In this document: positions 38,264 to 47,418 of the stretch, piece by piece
How the letters are laid out: the number at the start of each line of letters is the position of its first letter
Numbering within the stretch: position 1 is the stretch's first letter
From: Bdellovibrionales bacterium
GTDB taxonomy: Bacteria > Bdellovibrionota > Bdellovibrionia > Bdellovibrionales > JAKFYE01
DNA: 64,000 nucleotides
Direction: 5' to 3'
Assembly (NCBI GenBank): GCA_021731045.1
Contig: JAKFYE010000025.1
Span: 40,048 to 104,047, forward strand
Notes under the pieces: model-generated
Seen by the model: the letters and a program-made list of their open reading frames with translations, nothing else
What the model was told of the DNA's origin: nothing
Database searches by the model: none
Made by a program: the position numbers and the translations under genes

Positions 38264-39253
38264 TTATTTGTTACTATCTTCGATAGCGTAGACAATTTCC
38301 CAACATTTTTGAAGTTGTTCTACGGTCTTAGGATCAAAAGCAAGAGCTAGGCTTGTGGCTTCAGATATTTTATCTCCGGATATTTTTTTTGCGATAATAC
38401 CTTCCCAGTCATTTACGGTCAGTACGTATCCTAGGTCTTTCATAGATTCATTTTGAATATTAGTGATATTAATTTTAACTAGGCCTTTAGCATCTGGTGT
38501 TTCTTTAGCACCATAAAAAATCATGGCTTTGATATTACGAAGATCTTTGCGGTCGACTGTGATGCGTTTTCCTTCTTCGGTAAATAGATATTTATTGTAG
38601 TAATCTACAAACGCGCTTAACTCTTCGAGACGTTTAAATAAAACTTGTTTTTTTCCTTCACCAAGATCTTGAACTTCAAGAATCCCTAGGCCTTGCATAA
38701 TGGCCATCATTTTGTCCATTTTGTTTGTAGGCTCTTGAAATATTTGAATCGTGTATTCGCGTATTTTATAATAATTAATTAAAAGTCCTTCGGGTCTTTG
38801 CTCTCCGTATTTTGATCCTACTAAAGCTAAGATCGCACAAAGTTTAGTGATACGATAAGGAGTAAATTCTCCTTCGTCACCGGACTTAGAGCTTTCGAGA
38901 TTTTTAATTCGAGCATTGGCATCTCGAAGGTGATCATTGATAGTTTTAATCATGGCCTTTAACCACTCAGGTATCGTTTTGAATTGGGAGCTTAAGGCTG
39001 CGAACGGTAGGCATACCACTGTGGCGTCGGTTTTTGCTTTTGCACTGGCACTTCTTGGTTTGTTATCAAAAAACGCCATTTCTCCAAACATTGAGCCTGT
39101 TTTTAGAGACGCTAATTCAATTTCAGAATTACCTTTAGCTTTAGTGATAACAACAGTACCTGATTTAAGTACATAGCAAGCGTCTGAAGGGTCGCCTTCA
39201 CGAAATATGTATTGCCCGGCGGTGAGTTGTCGTGGTCCTGATACTACGCTCAT
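38264..39253 (-). CDS. Cyclic-nucleotide-binding domain protein
   Basis: Residues 10-115 form a cNMP-binding domain: AGQYIFREGDPSDACYVLKSG, and the phosphate-binding cassette GSMFGEMAFFDNKPRSASAKA with the Glu and Arg that contact the ribose phosphate. The remaining 200 residues hold a helical linker and a helical domain that may include a winged-helix-like fold (LRDANARIKN... ITKLCAILALVGSKYGEQ), but no clear helix-turn-helix motif. It could be a cAMP- or cGMP-responsive effector for cyclases like the one at 12.6-15.3 kb; that link is inference. Confidence 0.85.
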   Translation of the reverse strand: MSVVSGPRQLTAGQYIFREGDPSDACYVLKSGTVVITKAKGNSEIELASLKTGSMFGEMAFFDNKPRSASAKAKTDATVVCLPFAALSSQFKTIPEWLKAMIKTINDHLRDANARIKNLESSKSGDEGEFTPYRITKLCAILALVGSKYGEQRPEGLLINYYKIREYTIQIFQEPTNKMDKMMAIMQGLGILEVQDLGEGKKQVLFKRLEELSAFVDYYNKYLFTEEGKRITVDRKDLRNIKAMIFYGAKETPDAKGLVKINITNIQNESMKDLGYVLTVNDWEGIIAKKISGDKISEATSLALAFDPKTVEQLQKCWEIVYAIEDSNK

Positions 39254-39394
39254 AAGCTCCGTTTACAAAAAGTGTATGCAGAGCTTTTTTCGGAGTAATT
39301 TTAAGGAAAGTTAATGGCTTACACAGTGGCGCTGATAACCTAGACATTTTAGTTTAATAGAGAGGATCGAAATTAAAAAACATAAAACCAAAGG

Positions 39395-40054
39395 CTAGTT
39401 AAAGCGCATAGGTTTTACGTCGGATGCGATTGTAAGCCTAGCTTCGGTAGACTTTTTTACCAGCTCTGGACTTAGATCGGGAGCAAACTCTCGAAGAATG
39501 AGCCCCTCTTTTGTTACGTCAATAACGGCAAAGTCAGAAACTATTTTGCTCACGCAACGTAAGCCTGTAAGGGGGAGAGAACACGTCTTGAGCACTTTGC
39601 TTTGTCCTGACTTATCTATGTGTTGCATAGCTACGACGACCCGACGAGCCCCCGCAACGAGATCCATCGCGCCGCCCATGCCTTTGACCATCTTTCCGGG
39701 AACCATCCAATTTGCAATTGAGCCGTCTTCGTCGACTTCCATGGCACCAAGAACGGTGAGATCAATATGACCACCACGGATCATTGCGAAGCTATCGGCA
39801 GAAGAAAAAAACGAAGCCCCTTTGACCGCTGTGACGGTTTGTTTACCAGCATTGATGAGGTCCGCATCAATCTCATTTTCTCGAGGAAAAGGCCCCATGC
39901 CGAGTAATCCATTTTCACTTTGAAACATGACGCTCATGTTTTTAGGAATATGGTTGGCCACCAAAGTGGGAATGCCAATTCCTAAGTTTACAGTAAACCC
40001 ATCTTCAACTTCTTGGGCGATTCTTTGAGCGATTTGGTCTCGAGTCAGGGGCAT
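39395..40054 (-). CDS. scoB: 3-oxoacid CoA-transferase, subunit B
   Basis: The 219-residue beta subunit transfers CoA between succinyl-CoA (or acetyl-CoA) and acetoacetate. The catalytic Glu lies in FQSENGLLGMGPFP; GIPTLVANHIP and GGHIDLTVLGAMEVDEDG are typical of the SCOT/AtoA branch. It ends the minus-strand operon thiolase-scoA-scoB, which would interconvert acetoacetyl-CoA and two acetyl-CoA for ketone-body or short-chain fatty-acid use. Whether the donor is succinyl- or acetyl-CoA cannot be told by eye. Confidence 0.93.
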   Translation of the reverse strand: MPLTRDQIAQRIAQEVEDGFTVNLGIGIPTLVANHIPKNMSVMFQSENGLLGMGPFPRENEIDADLINAGKQTVTAVKGASFFSSADSFAMIRGGHIDLTVLGAMEVDEDGSIANWMVPGKMVKGMGGAMDLVAGARRVVVAMQHIDKSGQSKVLKTCSLPLTGLRCVSKIVSDFAVIDVTKEGLILREFAPDLSPELVKKSTEARLTIASDVKPMRFN

Positions 40055-40063
40055 AGAAACTCC

Positions 40064-40759
40064 TTATTGCGTGATGGTGCGGTTCTCGATACGTTTTTCA
40101 AGTTTTGGAGCTTTGAAGATTCTCTGGATGTAAACTCCTGGGGTATGAATTTGATCAGGATCTAATTCGCCAAGCGCTACAATTTCTTCAACTTCAGCCA
40201 CAGTAATTTTTCCAGCCGTTGCCATGACGGGGTTAAAATTGCGAGCCGTTTTTCGAAAGATTAAATTTCCAAAGGAATCGGCTTTCCAAGCTCTCACGAA
40301 TGCAAAGTCACCAGTAATAGCGCGCTCTAAAACATAGTCCCGGCCATCAAAATTTTTGATATCTTTGCCTTCAGCGACTTTTGTTCCGACACCGGTGGGG
40401 GTATAAAATGCGGGAATTCCAGCACCTCCAGCGCGCACTCTTTCGGCTAAAGTTCCTTGGGGACAGAATTCAACTTCGAGCTTTCCAGATAAGTAGAGAC
40501 TCTCAAATAATTTGTTTTCACCGACATAACTTGAAATCATTTTTTTAATCTGATTATTTTGTAAGAGTAAACCCAAGCCAAAGTCGTCTACGCCCGCATT
40601 GTTAGAAACACACGTAAGGCCTTTAACGCCGGCTTGGCGTATCGCCGCGATAGAGTTTTCGGCAATTCCGCACAGCCCAAATCCGCCAAATAATAAAGTC
40701 ATATTATCCGCAAGGCCTTGAAGAGCTTCTTTAGCGCCCGGATAAATTTTTGAACTCAT
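40064..40759 (-). CDS. scoA: 3-oxoacid CoA-transferase, subunit A
   Basis: The 231-residue alpha subunit starts [13 protein letters not shown] and carries [11 protein letters not shown] near the N-terminus plus [16 protein letters not shown], both subunit A signatures. The ATG at 40759 is one base from the thiolase stop and has GAGAG ahead of it. A longer frame reading back into the thiolase gene is rejected. Nine bases separate it from scoB. Confidence 0.93.
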   Translation of the reverse strand: MSSKIYPGAKEALQGLADNMTLLFGGFGLCGIAENSIAAIRQAGVKGLTCVSNNAGVDDFGLGLLLQNNQIKKMISSYVGENKLFESLYLSGKLEVEFCPQGTLAERVRAGGAGIPAFYTPTGVGTKVAEGKDIKNFDGRDYVLERAITGDFAFVRAWKADSFGNLIFRKTARNFNPVMATAGKITVAEVEEIVALGELDPDQIHTPGVYIQRIFKAPKLEKRIENRTITQ

Positions 40760-40760
40760 A

Positions 40761-41939
40761 TTAAACTCTCTCGACAATGAGGGCCGCACCTTCGCCACCA
40801 CCAATACATAAAGTGGCAAGGCCTCGTTTAAGACCGTGCTTTTCTAATGCATGTAGAAGTGTAGTTAAAATTCGCGCACCGCTCGCCCCGATAGGGTGAC
40901 CAATTGCGATAGCCCCACCATGAATATTCACGCGTGCGGCATCCAATTTTAAATCGTAAATTGCAGCCATTGTCACGTTGGCAAACGCTTCGTTGATTTC
41001 CCACAAATCGATATCTTGAGATGTAAGGCCTGCTCGAGTGAGTGCTTTTTTGATGGCGCCAACGGGAGCCGTTGTGAACAATTTTGGATCTTGAGCAAAA
41101 CTTGCATGCGAAATAATTTTTGCTATTGGCTTAAGGTTTTTACTTTTTGCATAGTCTTGGCTGGATAAAACAAGCGCGGCTCCACCGTCGTTAATTTTAC
41201 TCGCATTGGCCGCGGTGATCGTTCCGTCTTTTTCAAATGCGGATCGAAGCCCGGCAATTTTATCAAACCGGGCTTTGCCGGGCTCTTCATCCTTATCGAC
41301 CAGAGTTTTTTCTTTAGAGCCGGGAATTTCAACCGGAACAATTTCTTTTACAAAGAGACCTTCTTGAATAGATTTTTGCGCGCGTTTATACGACTCGATA
41401 GCAAATTCATCTTGAGCTTCACGAGTGAATTTATACTCTTTAGCGCAAAGTTCTGCACAATTACCCATGTGTATATTATTGTAAGGATCCCAAAGGCCAT
41501 CTTTAATCATAGAGTCGATGAGTTCCCCATGCCCCATTCGAAATCCAGTACGCGCCTTTTCTAAAACATAGGGTGCGGTCGACATAGATTCCTGCCCCCC
41601 GGCAACGATAAGATTTGCGTATCCTAAAGCGATTTCGTTCGCTCCTAAAATAACGGCTTTCAAACCTGAGCCACAGACTTTATTAATCGTTAAACATTCA
41701 ACAGATTGAAGAAGCCCGGCATAAATAGCGGCTTGTCGTGCGGGCGCTTGTCCTACACCGGCAGTTAAAACTTCGCCCATAATACATTCGTTAATATCAT
41801 TTTTATCGATTCCGGCACGTTCAACCGCGGCTTTGATTGCGGTTGCTCCTAACTTAGGTGCAGAAACCGAACCCAAGACTCCTTGAAAAGAGCCAACCGG
41901 AGTACGGGCGGCTGAGAGAATAACCGTTGTTTGAGACAT
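40761..41939 (-). CDS. Acetyl-CoA acetyltransferase (thiolase)
   Basis: The 392-residue thiolase has the acyl-accepting Cys in [12 protein letters not shown] (about residue 88), the catalytic His in [17 protein letters not shown] and the C-terminal [15 protein letters not shown]. The architecture fits the biosynthetic thiolase II branch (AtoB/PhaA), which condenses two acetyl-CoA to acetoacetyl-CoA reversibly. It leads the operon with the CoA-transferase subunits. AAGGAG precedes the ATG, and a tiny possible leader frame lies just upstream. Confidence 0.94.
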   Translation of the reverse strand: MSQTTVILSAARTPVGSFQGVLGSVSAPKLGATAIKAAVERAGIDKNDINECIMGEVLTAGVGQAPARQAAIYAGLLQSVECLTINKVCGSGLKAVILGANEIALGYANLIVAGGQESMSTAPYVLEKARTGFRMGHGELIDSMIKDGLWDPYNNIHMGNCAELCAKEYKFTREAQDEFAIESYKRAQKSIQEGLFVKEIVPVEIPGSKEKTLVDKDEEPGKARFDKIAGLRSAFEKDGTITAANASKINDGGAALVLSSQDYAKSKNLKPIAKIISHASFAQDPKLFTTAPVGAIKKALTRAGLTSQDIDLWEINEAFANVTMAAIYDLKLDAARVNIHGGAIAIGHPIGASGARILTTLLHALEKHGLKRGLATLCIGGGEGAALIVERV

Positions 41940-41972
41940 AAAAACTCCTTTGAGAGTTGTATGAGATTTTCT

Positions 41973-42038
41973 CTACGAGAGGGGTTTGTCAATAGACGGT
42001 GCGGGTTTCGACTTGACTAAATGCTTGCACTCGCGCAA
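41973..42038 (-). CDS. Possible 21-codon leader frame upstream of the thiolase operon
   Basis: A TTG codon is preceded at five bases by a perfect AGGAGG and opens a 21-residue basic frame ending 33 bases before the thiolase ATG. The peptide has no repeated codon run that would suggest classical attenuation. It may be chance, because the same AGGAGG complement lies at the start codon of the divergent H1-like gene. Confidence 0.22.
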   Translation of the reverse strand: MRECKHLVKSKPAPSIDKPLS

Positions 42039-42049
42039 TTTGACCTCCT

Positions 42050-42877
42050 ATGGCAAAAAAGAAGAAGAAAACAGTCGCAAAACCCGCTTCAAAAAAAATC
42101 TCTAAACCTGCTAAACTACCCAAGAAAGCAGCAAAACCACCTAAGGCCGCAAAGCCTCCTAAAGTGGCAAGCAAATTAGCAGCGAAACCTAAATTGAACG
42201 GGGTTAAAGAGGCCGGCAAATCTCCTAAAAAAGATGAGAAAATCAAAAACGGTAAAGCCGAACTCAAAAAAACTTTAGTCGCTAAAACTCCCGTTGAAAA
42301 AGCGGGTCCAAAATCTTCGGTAAAAGATCTTGCAGCTAAAGCGATGGTGGGTAAAGCGTCTTCTAAAGGGGCCGAAAAAGCTAAAAAAACAGATAAAGAA
42401 CGCGAAGCTGAAGAGTTTGAAGATGAGTTTGAAGAAGAGGTGATCTCTTACGGAGACGCCATTCGTCTGACCGCTCAAGATTTAGAAGATCCTGAAGAAT
42501 TGGTTTTAACTGATGCCGAAGGTCGTCGTTATTGCAAAGTTAAAGATTGTGACCAGCTTTCGATTGTAGAAGGATTCTGTCGCCTTCATTATCTTTCTCT
42601 TTGGAAGAAAATCCAAATCCGCAAAAAGATTCTCACCGACGGTAAACTTGAAAAATATATTGAAGAATTGACGTCGCGATATCCTGATAAATATATCGAA
42701 ATGATCCGACGTGATTTAAAAACCGAAAAAGACTTTCTTTCGGTCATTCAAGAACTTGAAATCGATGATTCAACAGATGGTGAGTTTGAAGAGGATAGTT
42801 CTTTTGTCGAAGAGATTCGCGGTATTAGCACAAACCGTCGTGGTGATGGCGAAAGCTCGGGCGGCGACGAATTCTAA
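42050..42877 (+). CDS. Histone-H1-like tail joined to a cysteine/histidine (zinc-type) domain
   Basis: Residues 1-115 are Lys/Ala/Pro-rich (repeats of AKPPK and KKAAKP) like eukaryotic H1 tails and bacterial H1-like proteins. An acidic hinge (EEFEDEFEEE) follows. Residues 165-230 form a compact domain with YCKVKDCDQLSIVEGFCRLHY, a Cys-x4-Cys...Cys-x2-His set that could bind zinc, then basic helices ending RYPDKYIEMIRRDL. The C-terminus is acidic. I recall similar C-terminal domains in Bdellovibrio and myxobacterial hypothetical proteins, unnamed. The likely role is nucleic-acid binding or chromatin architecture; that is inference. No ribosome site precedes the ATG. Confidence 0.72.
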   Translation: MAKKKKKTVAKPASKKISKPAKLPKKAAKPPKAAKPPKVASKLAAKPKLNGVKEAGKSPKKDEKIKNGKAELKKTLVAKTPVEKAGPKSSVKDLAAKAMVGKASSKGAEKAKKTDKEREAEEFEDEFEEEVISYGDAIRLTAQDLEDPEELVLTDAEGRRYCKVKDCDQLSIVEGFCRLHYLSLWKKIQIRKKILTDGKLEKYIEELTSRYPDKYIEMIRRDLKTEKDFLSVIQELEIDDSTDGEFEEDSSFVEEIRGISTNRRGDGESSGGDEF

Positions 42878-42904
42878 AGGCTGGATTAAGCAGCTCAAAT
42901 AAGA

Positions 42905-43429
42905 TTAATGCTTAATATTTCGTAGCTTGGCGAAGAGTTCATCGACGAACTCTTCATCAATGCCTCCGACTTTCTCTTGCTCTGAGATAAATTCAGAACC
43001 TAAAAGCGCGTCGGCTTGAGATTCGAGATCGCTATTGACCGTTGAAACCTGAGACCACACGCTGTGCGTCCCAAATTCATAAACCGTCCATTTTTGAGGA
43101 AACTCAATATCGCCATCGGCTTCGACGTAATCGAACATCATGGCTTGAATCGCGTCGATCGCGACGTAGATTTTCTCCATGACATCATCTGTATTCTCGC
43201 GAGTGTAATCGAGTGAAACTTCAAAATTAAACTGTCGAAGCGAGCCGGGCTCTTTGAACCCAATTCTTAAAATTAACTCGTCTAAATAAATAACCCCTTC
43301 AGCCGTAACGAGTTTTGATTTTAAATATTCAGAAAAAGTTTCTGCAAAGCTTTCTGAAATTAGTTTGAGAGAATCTGGCGGAAGGGATGTGCGATTCTTA
43401 GTTACACTTGAAGACAATCGTGGCGTCAT
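42905..43429 (-). CDS. Conserved-looking hypothetical cytoplasmic protein
   Basis: From the ATG at 43429 (GGAGC five bases upstream) the product is 174 residues, soluble, acidic at the C-terminus (EQEKVGGIDEEFVDELF) and without a signal. No domain is recognised. The central strand-rich region (VIYLDELILRIGF; FNFEVSLDY) suggests a small alpha/beta fold. A longer frame upstream overlaps the miaB promoter region and is rejected. It converges with the H1-like gene across 27 bases. Confidence 0.7.
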   Translation of the reverse strand: MTPRLSSSVTKNRTSLPPDSLKLISESFAETFSEYLKSKLVTAEGVIYLDELILRIGFKEPGSLRQFNFEVSLDYTRENTDDVMEKIYVAIDAIQAMMFDYVEADGDIEFPQKWTVYEFGTHSVWSQVSTVNSDLESQADALLGSEFISEQEKVGGIDEEFVDELFAKLRNIKH

Positions 43430-43550
43430 TTGAGCTCCTATAACGCTTGGCAAAATTAAATCCTGCTGAGTTAAGTTTGACACGGTTTGACTCTGTAGGA
43501 TTGTGGCCTTATACCTGGTCAATTCAAATATCGCAAGGTGGTTCGAAGTA

Positions 43551-44930
43551 GTGGAAACAGTTGAAGTTTTAGGATCGCAAATCACAGACAATCCTCATTC
43601 CTGGGCCCAAAATATTGGTTTTGGCCGAGGGGTTTACATTTCTACGTACGGATGTCAGATGAATGTGAATGACTCCGAAAGAATGTACGCACTTTTAGAG
43701 ATGGCAAATTACGTTCCGGTGGCGACTCCCGAAGAAGCTTCACTCATTATTATCAATTCTTGTAGTGTGCGCGAAAAACCTGTTCACAAGGTACACTCAG
43801 AGGCCGGGACATTTCGCAAACTGAAAGCAAAAAATCCGGAGCTTAAAATTGGAGTTGGTGGATGTGTTGGCCAACAAGAAAAAGATAAGCTTCTTAAAGA
43901 CGTTGAAGTTCTAGATTTTGTTTTTGGACCCGACAATATCGACGCTCTACCAAGTATTGTAAGTGAAGTTGTTAATAAAAATGAAAAGGTCACGTTTACT
44001 AAATTTCAACACTCAAAGCCTTATCAAATCGAAACTTTAGTTCGAAACCCTGGTGTTGCGACATTCGTAAATATCACCAAAGGTTGTGATAATTTCTGTA
44101 CGTTTTGCGTCGTCCCTTTTACTCGCGGTCGTCTGCGCAGTCGTCCTTTAAAAGACATTGTGAACGATGTTAAAGTGCTGACTCAAAAAGGCGTTAAAGA
44201 AGTCACTTTGCTTGGGCAAAACGTAAATTCTTACATGAGTGATGACGGTACAAACTTTGCGCAATTGATGAGAATTTTAGCTGAAGACACAGATTTATTA
44301 CGTATACGCTATACGACCAGCCACCCCAAAGATTTTACTCAAGAGCTCGTAGATGTTTCAGCAAAATATCGAACTAAAATTTGTGATTATGTGCATTTAC
44401 CAGTGCAGTCTGGAAGCACAAAAGTTTTGCGAGAGATGAACCGTGTTTACACAAAAGAAGAATATCTGGATAAAGTTCGCATGATTGAAGAAGGCATTCC
44501 GGGAGTGTCGCTTTCGACTGATATTATCGTGGGTTTTCCAGGTGAAACTGAAGACGATTTTTTAGAAACCATGGATATGATCGAAAAAGTTCCTTACGAA
44601 TCCATTTATGCGTTTAATTATTCTCCACGTCCATTTACCAAAGCCGCTAAATTTCAAAATCATGTTCCTGCAGATGTGTCTTCTGACCGTTTGACACGCT
44701 TGCTTAAAAGGCATCGTGAAATTACATTTTCTCTCGCTAAGAAGTATGAAGAGCAGACGCTTCAGGTTTTAGTTGAAGAGGCAGATAAAAATAAAGCAGG
44801 CTTGATGATGGGACGTTCGACGCAGAACAAGGTCGTTCATTTTGAAGGTTCAAAAGACTTGATTGGTCGTATTGTTAATGTTCGAATTAACAAAGCTTTT
44901 CCTCAGACGTTCTGGGGTGCTTTAGTATAG
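43551..44930 (+). CDS. miaB: tRNA-2-methylthio-N6-dimethylallyladenosine synthase MiaB
   Basis: MiaB is a radical-SAM methylthiotransferase that modifies A37 of tRNAs reading UNN codons. The N-terminal auxiliary cluster cysteines are in TYGCQMN, INSCSVR and GGCVGQ. The radical-SAM triad is CDNFCTFC, and a C-terminal TRAM domain ends the protein. The start is placed at GTG 43551, preceded by AAGGTGG at nine bases; a GTG at 43503 would add 16 residues without a ribosome site. It heads a dense gene run to lipB. Confidence 0.95.
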   Translation: METVEVLGSQITDNPHSWAQNIGFGRGVYISTYGCQMNVNDSERMYALLEMANYVPVATPEEASLIIINSCSVREKPVHKVHSEAGTFRKLKAKNPELKIGVGGCVGQQEKDKLLKDVEVLDFVFGPDNIDALPSIVSEVVNKNEKVTFTKFQHSKPYQIETLVRNPGVATFVNITKGCDNFCTFCVVPFTRGRLRSRPLKDIVNDVKVLTQKGVKEVTLLGQNVNSYMSDDGTNFAQLMRILAEDTDLLRIRYTTSHPKDFTQELVDVSAKYRTKICDYVHLPVQSGSTKVLREMNRVYTKEEYLDKVRMIEEGIPGVSLSTDIIVGFPGETEDDFLETMDMIEKVPYESIYAFNYSPRPFTKAAKFQNHVPADVSSDRLTRLLKRHREITFSLAKKYEEQTLQVLVEEADKNKAGLMMGRSTQNKVVHFEGSKDLIGRIVNVRINKAFPQTFWGALV

Positions 44931-44944
44931 GTGTTTCTCATACA

Positions 44945-45427
44945 ATGAAGAAAAAAAAAGAACCTCGCCTGGTTGAACTTGAAGTTTATGGACTTGTTGT
45001 CGGACCTCATCAGGGGCGTCCATTGCTTTTAATGAAAGACAAAACAGGAAGTAACATTTTGCCTGTAGGTTTAAATGAACTTGAGGCTCAAATATTAGCA
45101 TTTGGCAGCGACCGCCAAGATGGCCCTCATGGGATATCTCTCTCATTGCAAAAGACAATTGGTGTTAAAATTGAGAAAGCTCTTTTTACTGAGGTTCGTG
45201 GTCAGCGCCAAGTGATGAATCTTTTCTTTACATCTGAATCGTCTGAGAAGGCAGCGGTGGTTGAATGCTTTGCAGAAAGCAGTATGTCGTTTTGCTTGGG
45301 CTCTAAAGCACCGATATTTGCCTCTGAGACATTTATTGACCAATGCCGTCGAACACCACTTGATTTTCATCTGACTCAATCGGCCACTTTTGGTCGTGAC
45401 AAGGTCCCACCAAACTTGGTTCAATAA
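44945..45427 (+). CDS. Bifunctional nuclease (DUF151) domain protein
   Basis: The 160-residue protein has the BFN/DUF151 core: LVELEVYGLVVGPHQGRPLLLMKDK, ILPVGLNELEAQILAF, then the second strand set ending VMNLFFTSE. DUF151 proteins have reported DNase and RNase activity in plants, and in bacteria follow miaB or similar genes. The C-terminal 50 residues contain three cysteines (VVECFAES, SFCLGS, DQCRRT). It starts 14 bases after miaB. Confidence 0.85.
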   Translation: MKKKKEPRLVELEVYGLVVGPHQGRPLLLMKDKTGSNILPVGLNELEAQILAFGSDRQDGPHGISLSLQKTIGVKIEKALFTEVRGQRQVMNLFFTSESSEKAAVVECFAESSMSFCLGSKAPIFASETFIDQCRRTPLDFHLTQSATFGRDKVPPNLVQ

Positions 45428-45432
45428 CGCCT

Positions 45433-45960
45433 ATGCATAGGCTTATAGAGTGCCGGGGTTTTTCTCCAAAAATAGCTAAAAATGTATTCATAGCTCCGAA
45501 CGTTAATATCATTGGCGATGTTGAAATCGCAGAGCAGTGTTCAATTTGGTTTAACGTGACGATTCGGGGAGATGTTTTTCCCATTCGTATTGGTCGAGAA
45601 ACCAACATTCAAGACGGAACCGTGATTCACGGAACGTATCAAAAATGTGGAACGACAATTGGACAACGGGTGAGTGTCGGGCATGGTGTGATATTGCACG
45701 GGTGTGAAATTGGTGATGAAGTTTTAATTGGTATGGGATCCATCATAATGGATAAAAGTAAAATTCCCTCACACAGTGTTGTCGGTGCAGGATCTCTCGT
45801 CACAGAAGAGAGTACATTTGAATCGGGTTGGTTGATATTGGGTCGCCCTGCAAAAGCCGTTCGAAGATTAACGGATGACGAATTAAAATTTTTAGGAAAG
45901 TCCGCAGACAATTATAAACTTTATCAGACTTGGTATAATCCTACGAGTTGGGAGACGTAA
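45433..45960 (+). CDS. Gamma-carbonic-anhydrase-family hexapeptide protein
   Basis: The 175-residue protein is a left-handed beta-helix with hexapeptide repeats (IIGDVEIAEQCSIWFNVTIRGD; IGDEVLIGMGSIIMD). The three metal-binding histidines are in place (GTVIHGT, VGHGVILHGC), as in YrdA/PaaY/CaiE relatives. Members are carbonic anhydrase-like or thioesterase-like, and activity here is unproven. The stop TAA shares its last base with the guaB ATG. Confidence 0.9.
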   Translation: MHRLIECRGFSPKIAKNVFIAPNVNIIGDVEIAEQCSIWFNVTIRGDVFPIRIGRETNIQDGTVIHGTYQKCGTTIGQRVSVGHGVILHGCEIGDEVLIGMGSIIMDKSKIPSHSVVGAGSLVTEESTFESGWLILGRPAKAVRRLTDDELKFLGKSADNYKLYQTWYNPTSWET

Positions 45961-47417
45961 TGGAAGATGTAAGAATGGCATTAACTTTTGATGACATACT
46001 TTTAGTGCCGCAATATTCCGAGATTATTCCCTCTGAGGTTGTTGCCGAAACAGAATTTGCTAAGGGTGTTGTTTTAAGAACGCCGATTATTTCTTCGGCG
46101 ATGGACACCGTGACCGAACACCGGGTGGCACGAGTGATGGCACAAAACGGCGGTGTGGGAATCATTCATAAAAATTTGACGATCGAAGAGCAGGCGTTAG
46201 AAGTTGAACGTGTAAAAAAATATGAAAGCGGCATGATTACAGAGCCGGTCACATTGGGTCCAGACGAGTCGGTAGAAACTGCATTACAGCTGATGAAAAA
46301 ATATTCGATTAGTGGTGTGCCCATCACGGTCAGCGGAAAGTTAGTAGGTATTTTGACGAATCGTGATTTACGATTTGAAACGAACACTCATCAACCAATT
46401 AAAAACATCATGACGAGCGAAGGATTAGTGACCGCGCAGGTCGGTACGACTCTCGAGCAAGCCAAACAAATTTTACAAAAACATCGCATTGAAAAATTGC
46501 CTGTGGTTGATGCCAGCGGAAAACTTAAAGGCTTAATTACGATTAAAGACATTGAGAAATCAAAAGCGTTTCCTCACGCGACAAAAGATTCGCGGGGACG
46601 ACTTCTTGTCGGAGCGGCTTTGGGTGTTGATAAGACCGCCCATGAAAGAGCAGAAGCTCTGGTTGCGAGTGGTGTGGATATTTTAGTTGTAGATACGGCT
46701 CACGGGCATTCGCGCAATGTTTTAGAGTTAACAAAATATTGTTCTCAAAAATTTAAAGACCAAATTATTGTAGGTGGAAATGTTGTAACCGCCTCGGCGA
46801 CAGAAGCTCTCATTCAAAATGGGGCAGATGTGGTGAAGGTCGGAGTAGGGCCAGGTAGTATTTGTACCACCCGTGTTGTGGCTGGTGTTGGCGTTCCGCA
46901 AATTACGGCGGTTATGGATTGTGCCAAGGCTGCACGCAAATTAGGTAAGACGATTATTGCGGATGGCGGAATTAAATATTCTGGTGACATCACAAAGGCT
47001 CTGGCTCTAGGCGCGAATACGGTGATGATCGGAAATCTTCTTGCGGGCTCGGACGAAGCACCAGGTGAAACGATTTTATATCAAGGTCGTACGTATAAAG
47101 TGTACCGCGGTATGGGATCTCTCGGTGCAATGTCTCGCGGATCAAAAGATCGCTATTTTCAAGCCGACGTTAGCGATATGGATAAATTGGTGCCGGAAGG
47201 AATTGAAGGTAAGGTTCCTTACAAAGGTTCTGTTAGCGGAATTATTCATCAACTTTTGGGTGGCGTGCGATCGGGTATGGGTTATGTCGGAGCACGGAAT
47301 ATTAAAGAACTTCAAGCTAAGGCGGTTTTCGTTCGCGTGAGTCCACAGGGACTTCGCGAGTCTCATGTTCATGACGTGAGTATTACGAAAGAAGCCCCGA
47401 ATTACAGGTTGGAGTAG
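45960..47417 (+). CDS. guaB: IMP dehydrogenase
   Basis: GuaB oxidises IMP to XMP, the first step of GMP synthesis. The 485-residue protein has the [11 protein letters not shown] opening, two CBS domains at about 95-205, the catalytic loop GSICTTR (Cys nucleophile) near 305, and the flap region [10 protein letters not shown]. The ATG at 45960 is preceded by GGGAG. guaA follows after one base, so both GMP-synthesis enzymes are co-translated. Confidence 0.97.
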   Translation: MEDVRMALTFDDILLVPQYSEIIPSEVVAETEFAKGVVLRTPIISSAMDTVTEHRVARVMAQNGGVGIIHKNLTIEEQALEVERVKKYESGMITEPVTLGPDESVETALQLMKKYSISGVPITVSGKLVGILTNRDLRFETNTHQPIKNIMTSEGLVTAQVGTTLEQAKQILQKHRIEKLPVVDASGKLKGLITIKDIEKSKAFPHATKDSRGRLLVGAALGVDKTAHERAEALVASGVDILVVDTAHGHSRNVLELTKYCSQKFKDQIIVGGNVVTASATEALIQNGADVVKVGVGPGSICTTRVVAGVGVPQITAVMDCAKAARKLGKTIIADGGIKYSGDITKALALGANTVMIGNLLAGSDEAPGETILYQGRTYKVYRGMGSLGAMSRGSKDRYFQADVSDMDKLVPEGIEGKVPYKGSVSGIIHQLLGGVRSGMGYVGARNIKELQAKAVFVRVSPQGLRESHVHDVSITKEAPNYRLE

Positions 47418-47418
47418 T

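Noticed and set aside
41989..42267. A 92-codon minus-strand frame opposite the H1-like gene
   Set aside because: Its Leu/Gly/Phe-rich product is the antisense of Lys/Ala/Pro codon repeats, and it has no ribosome site or family match.
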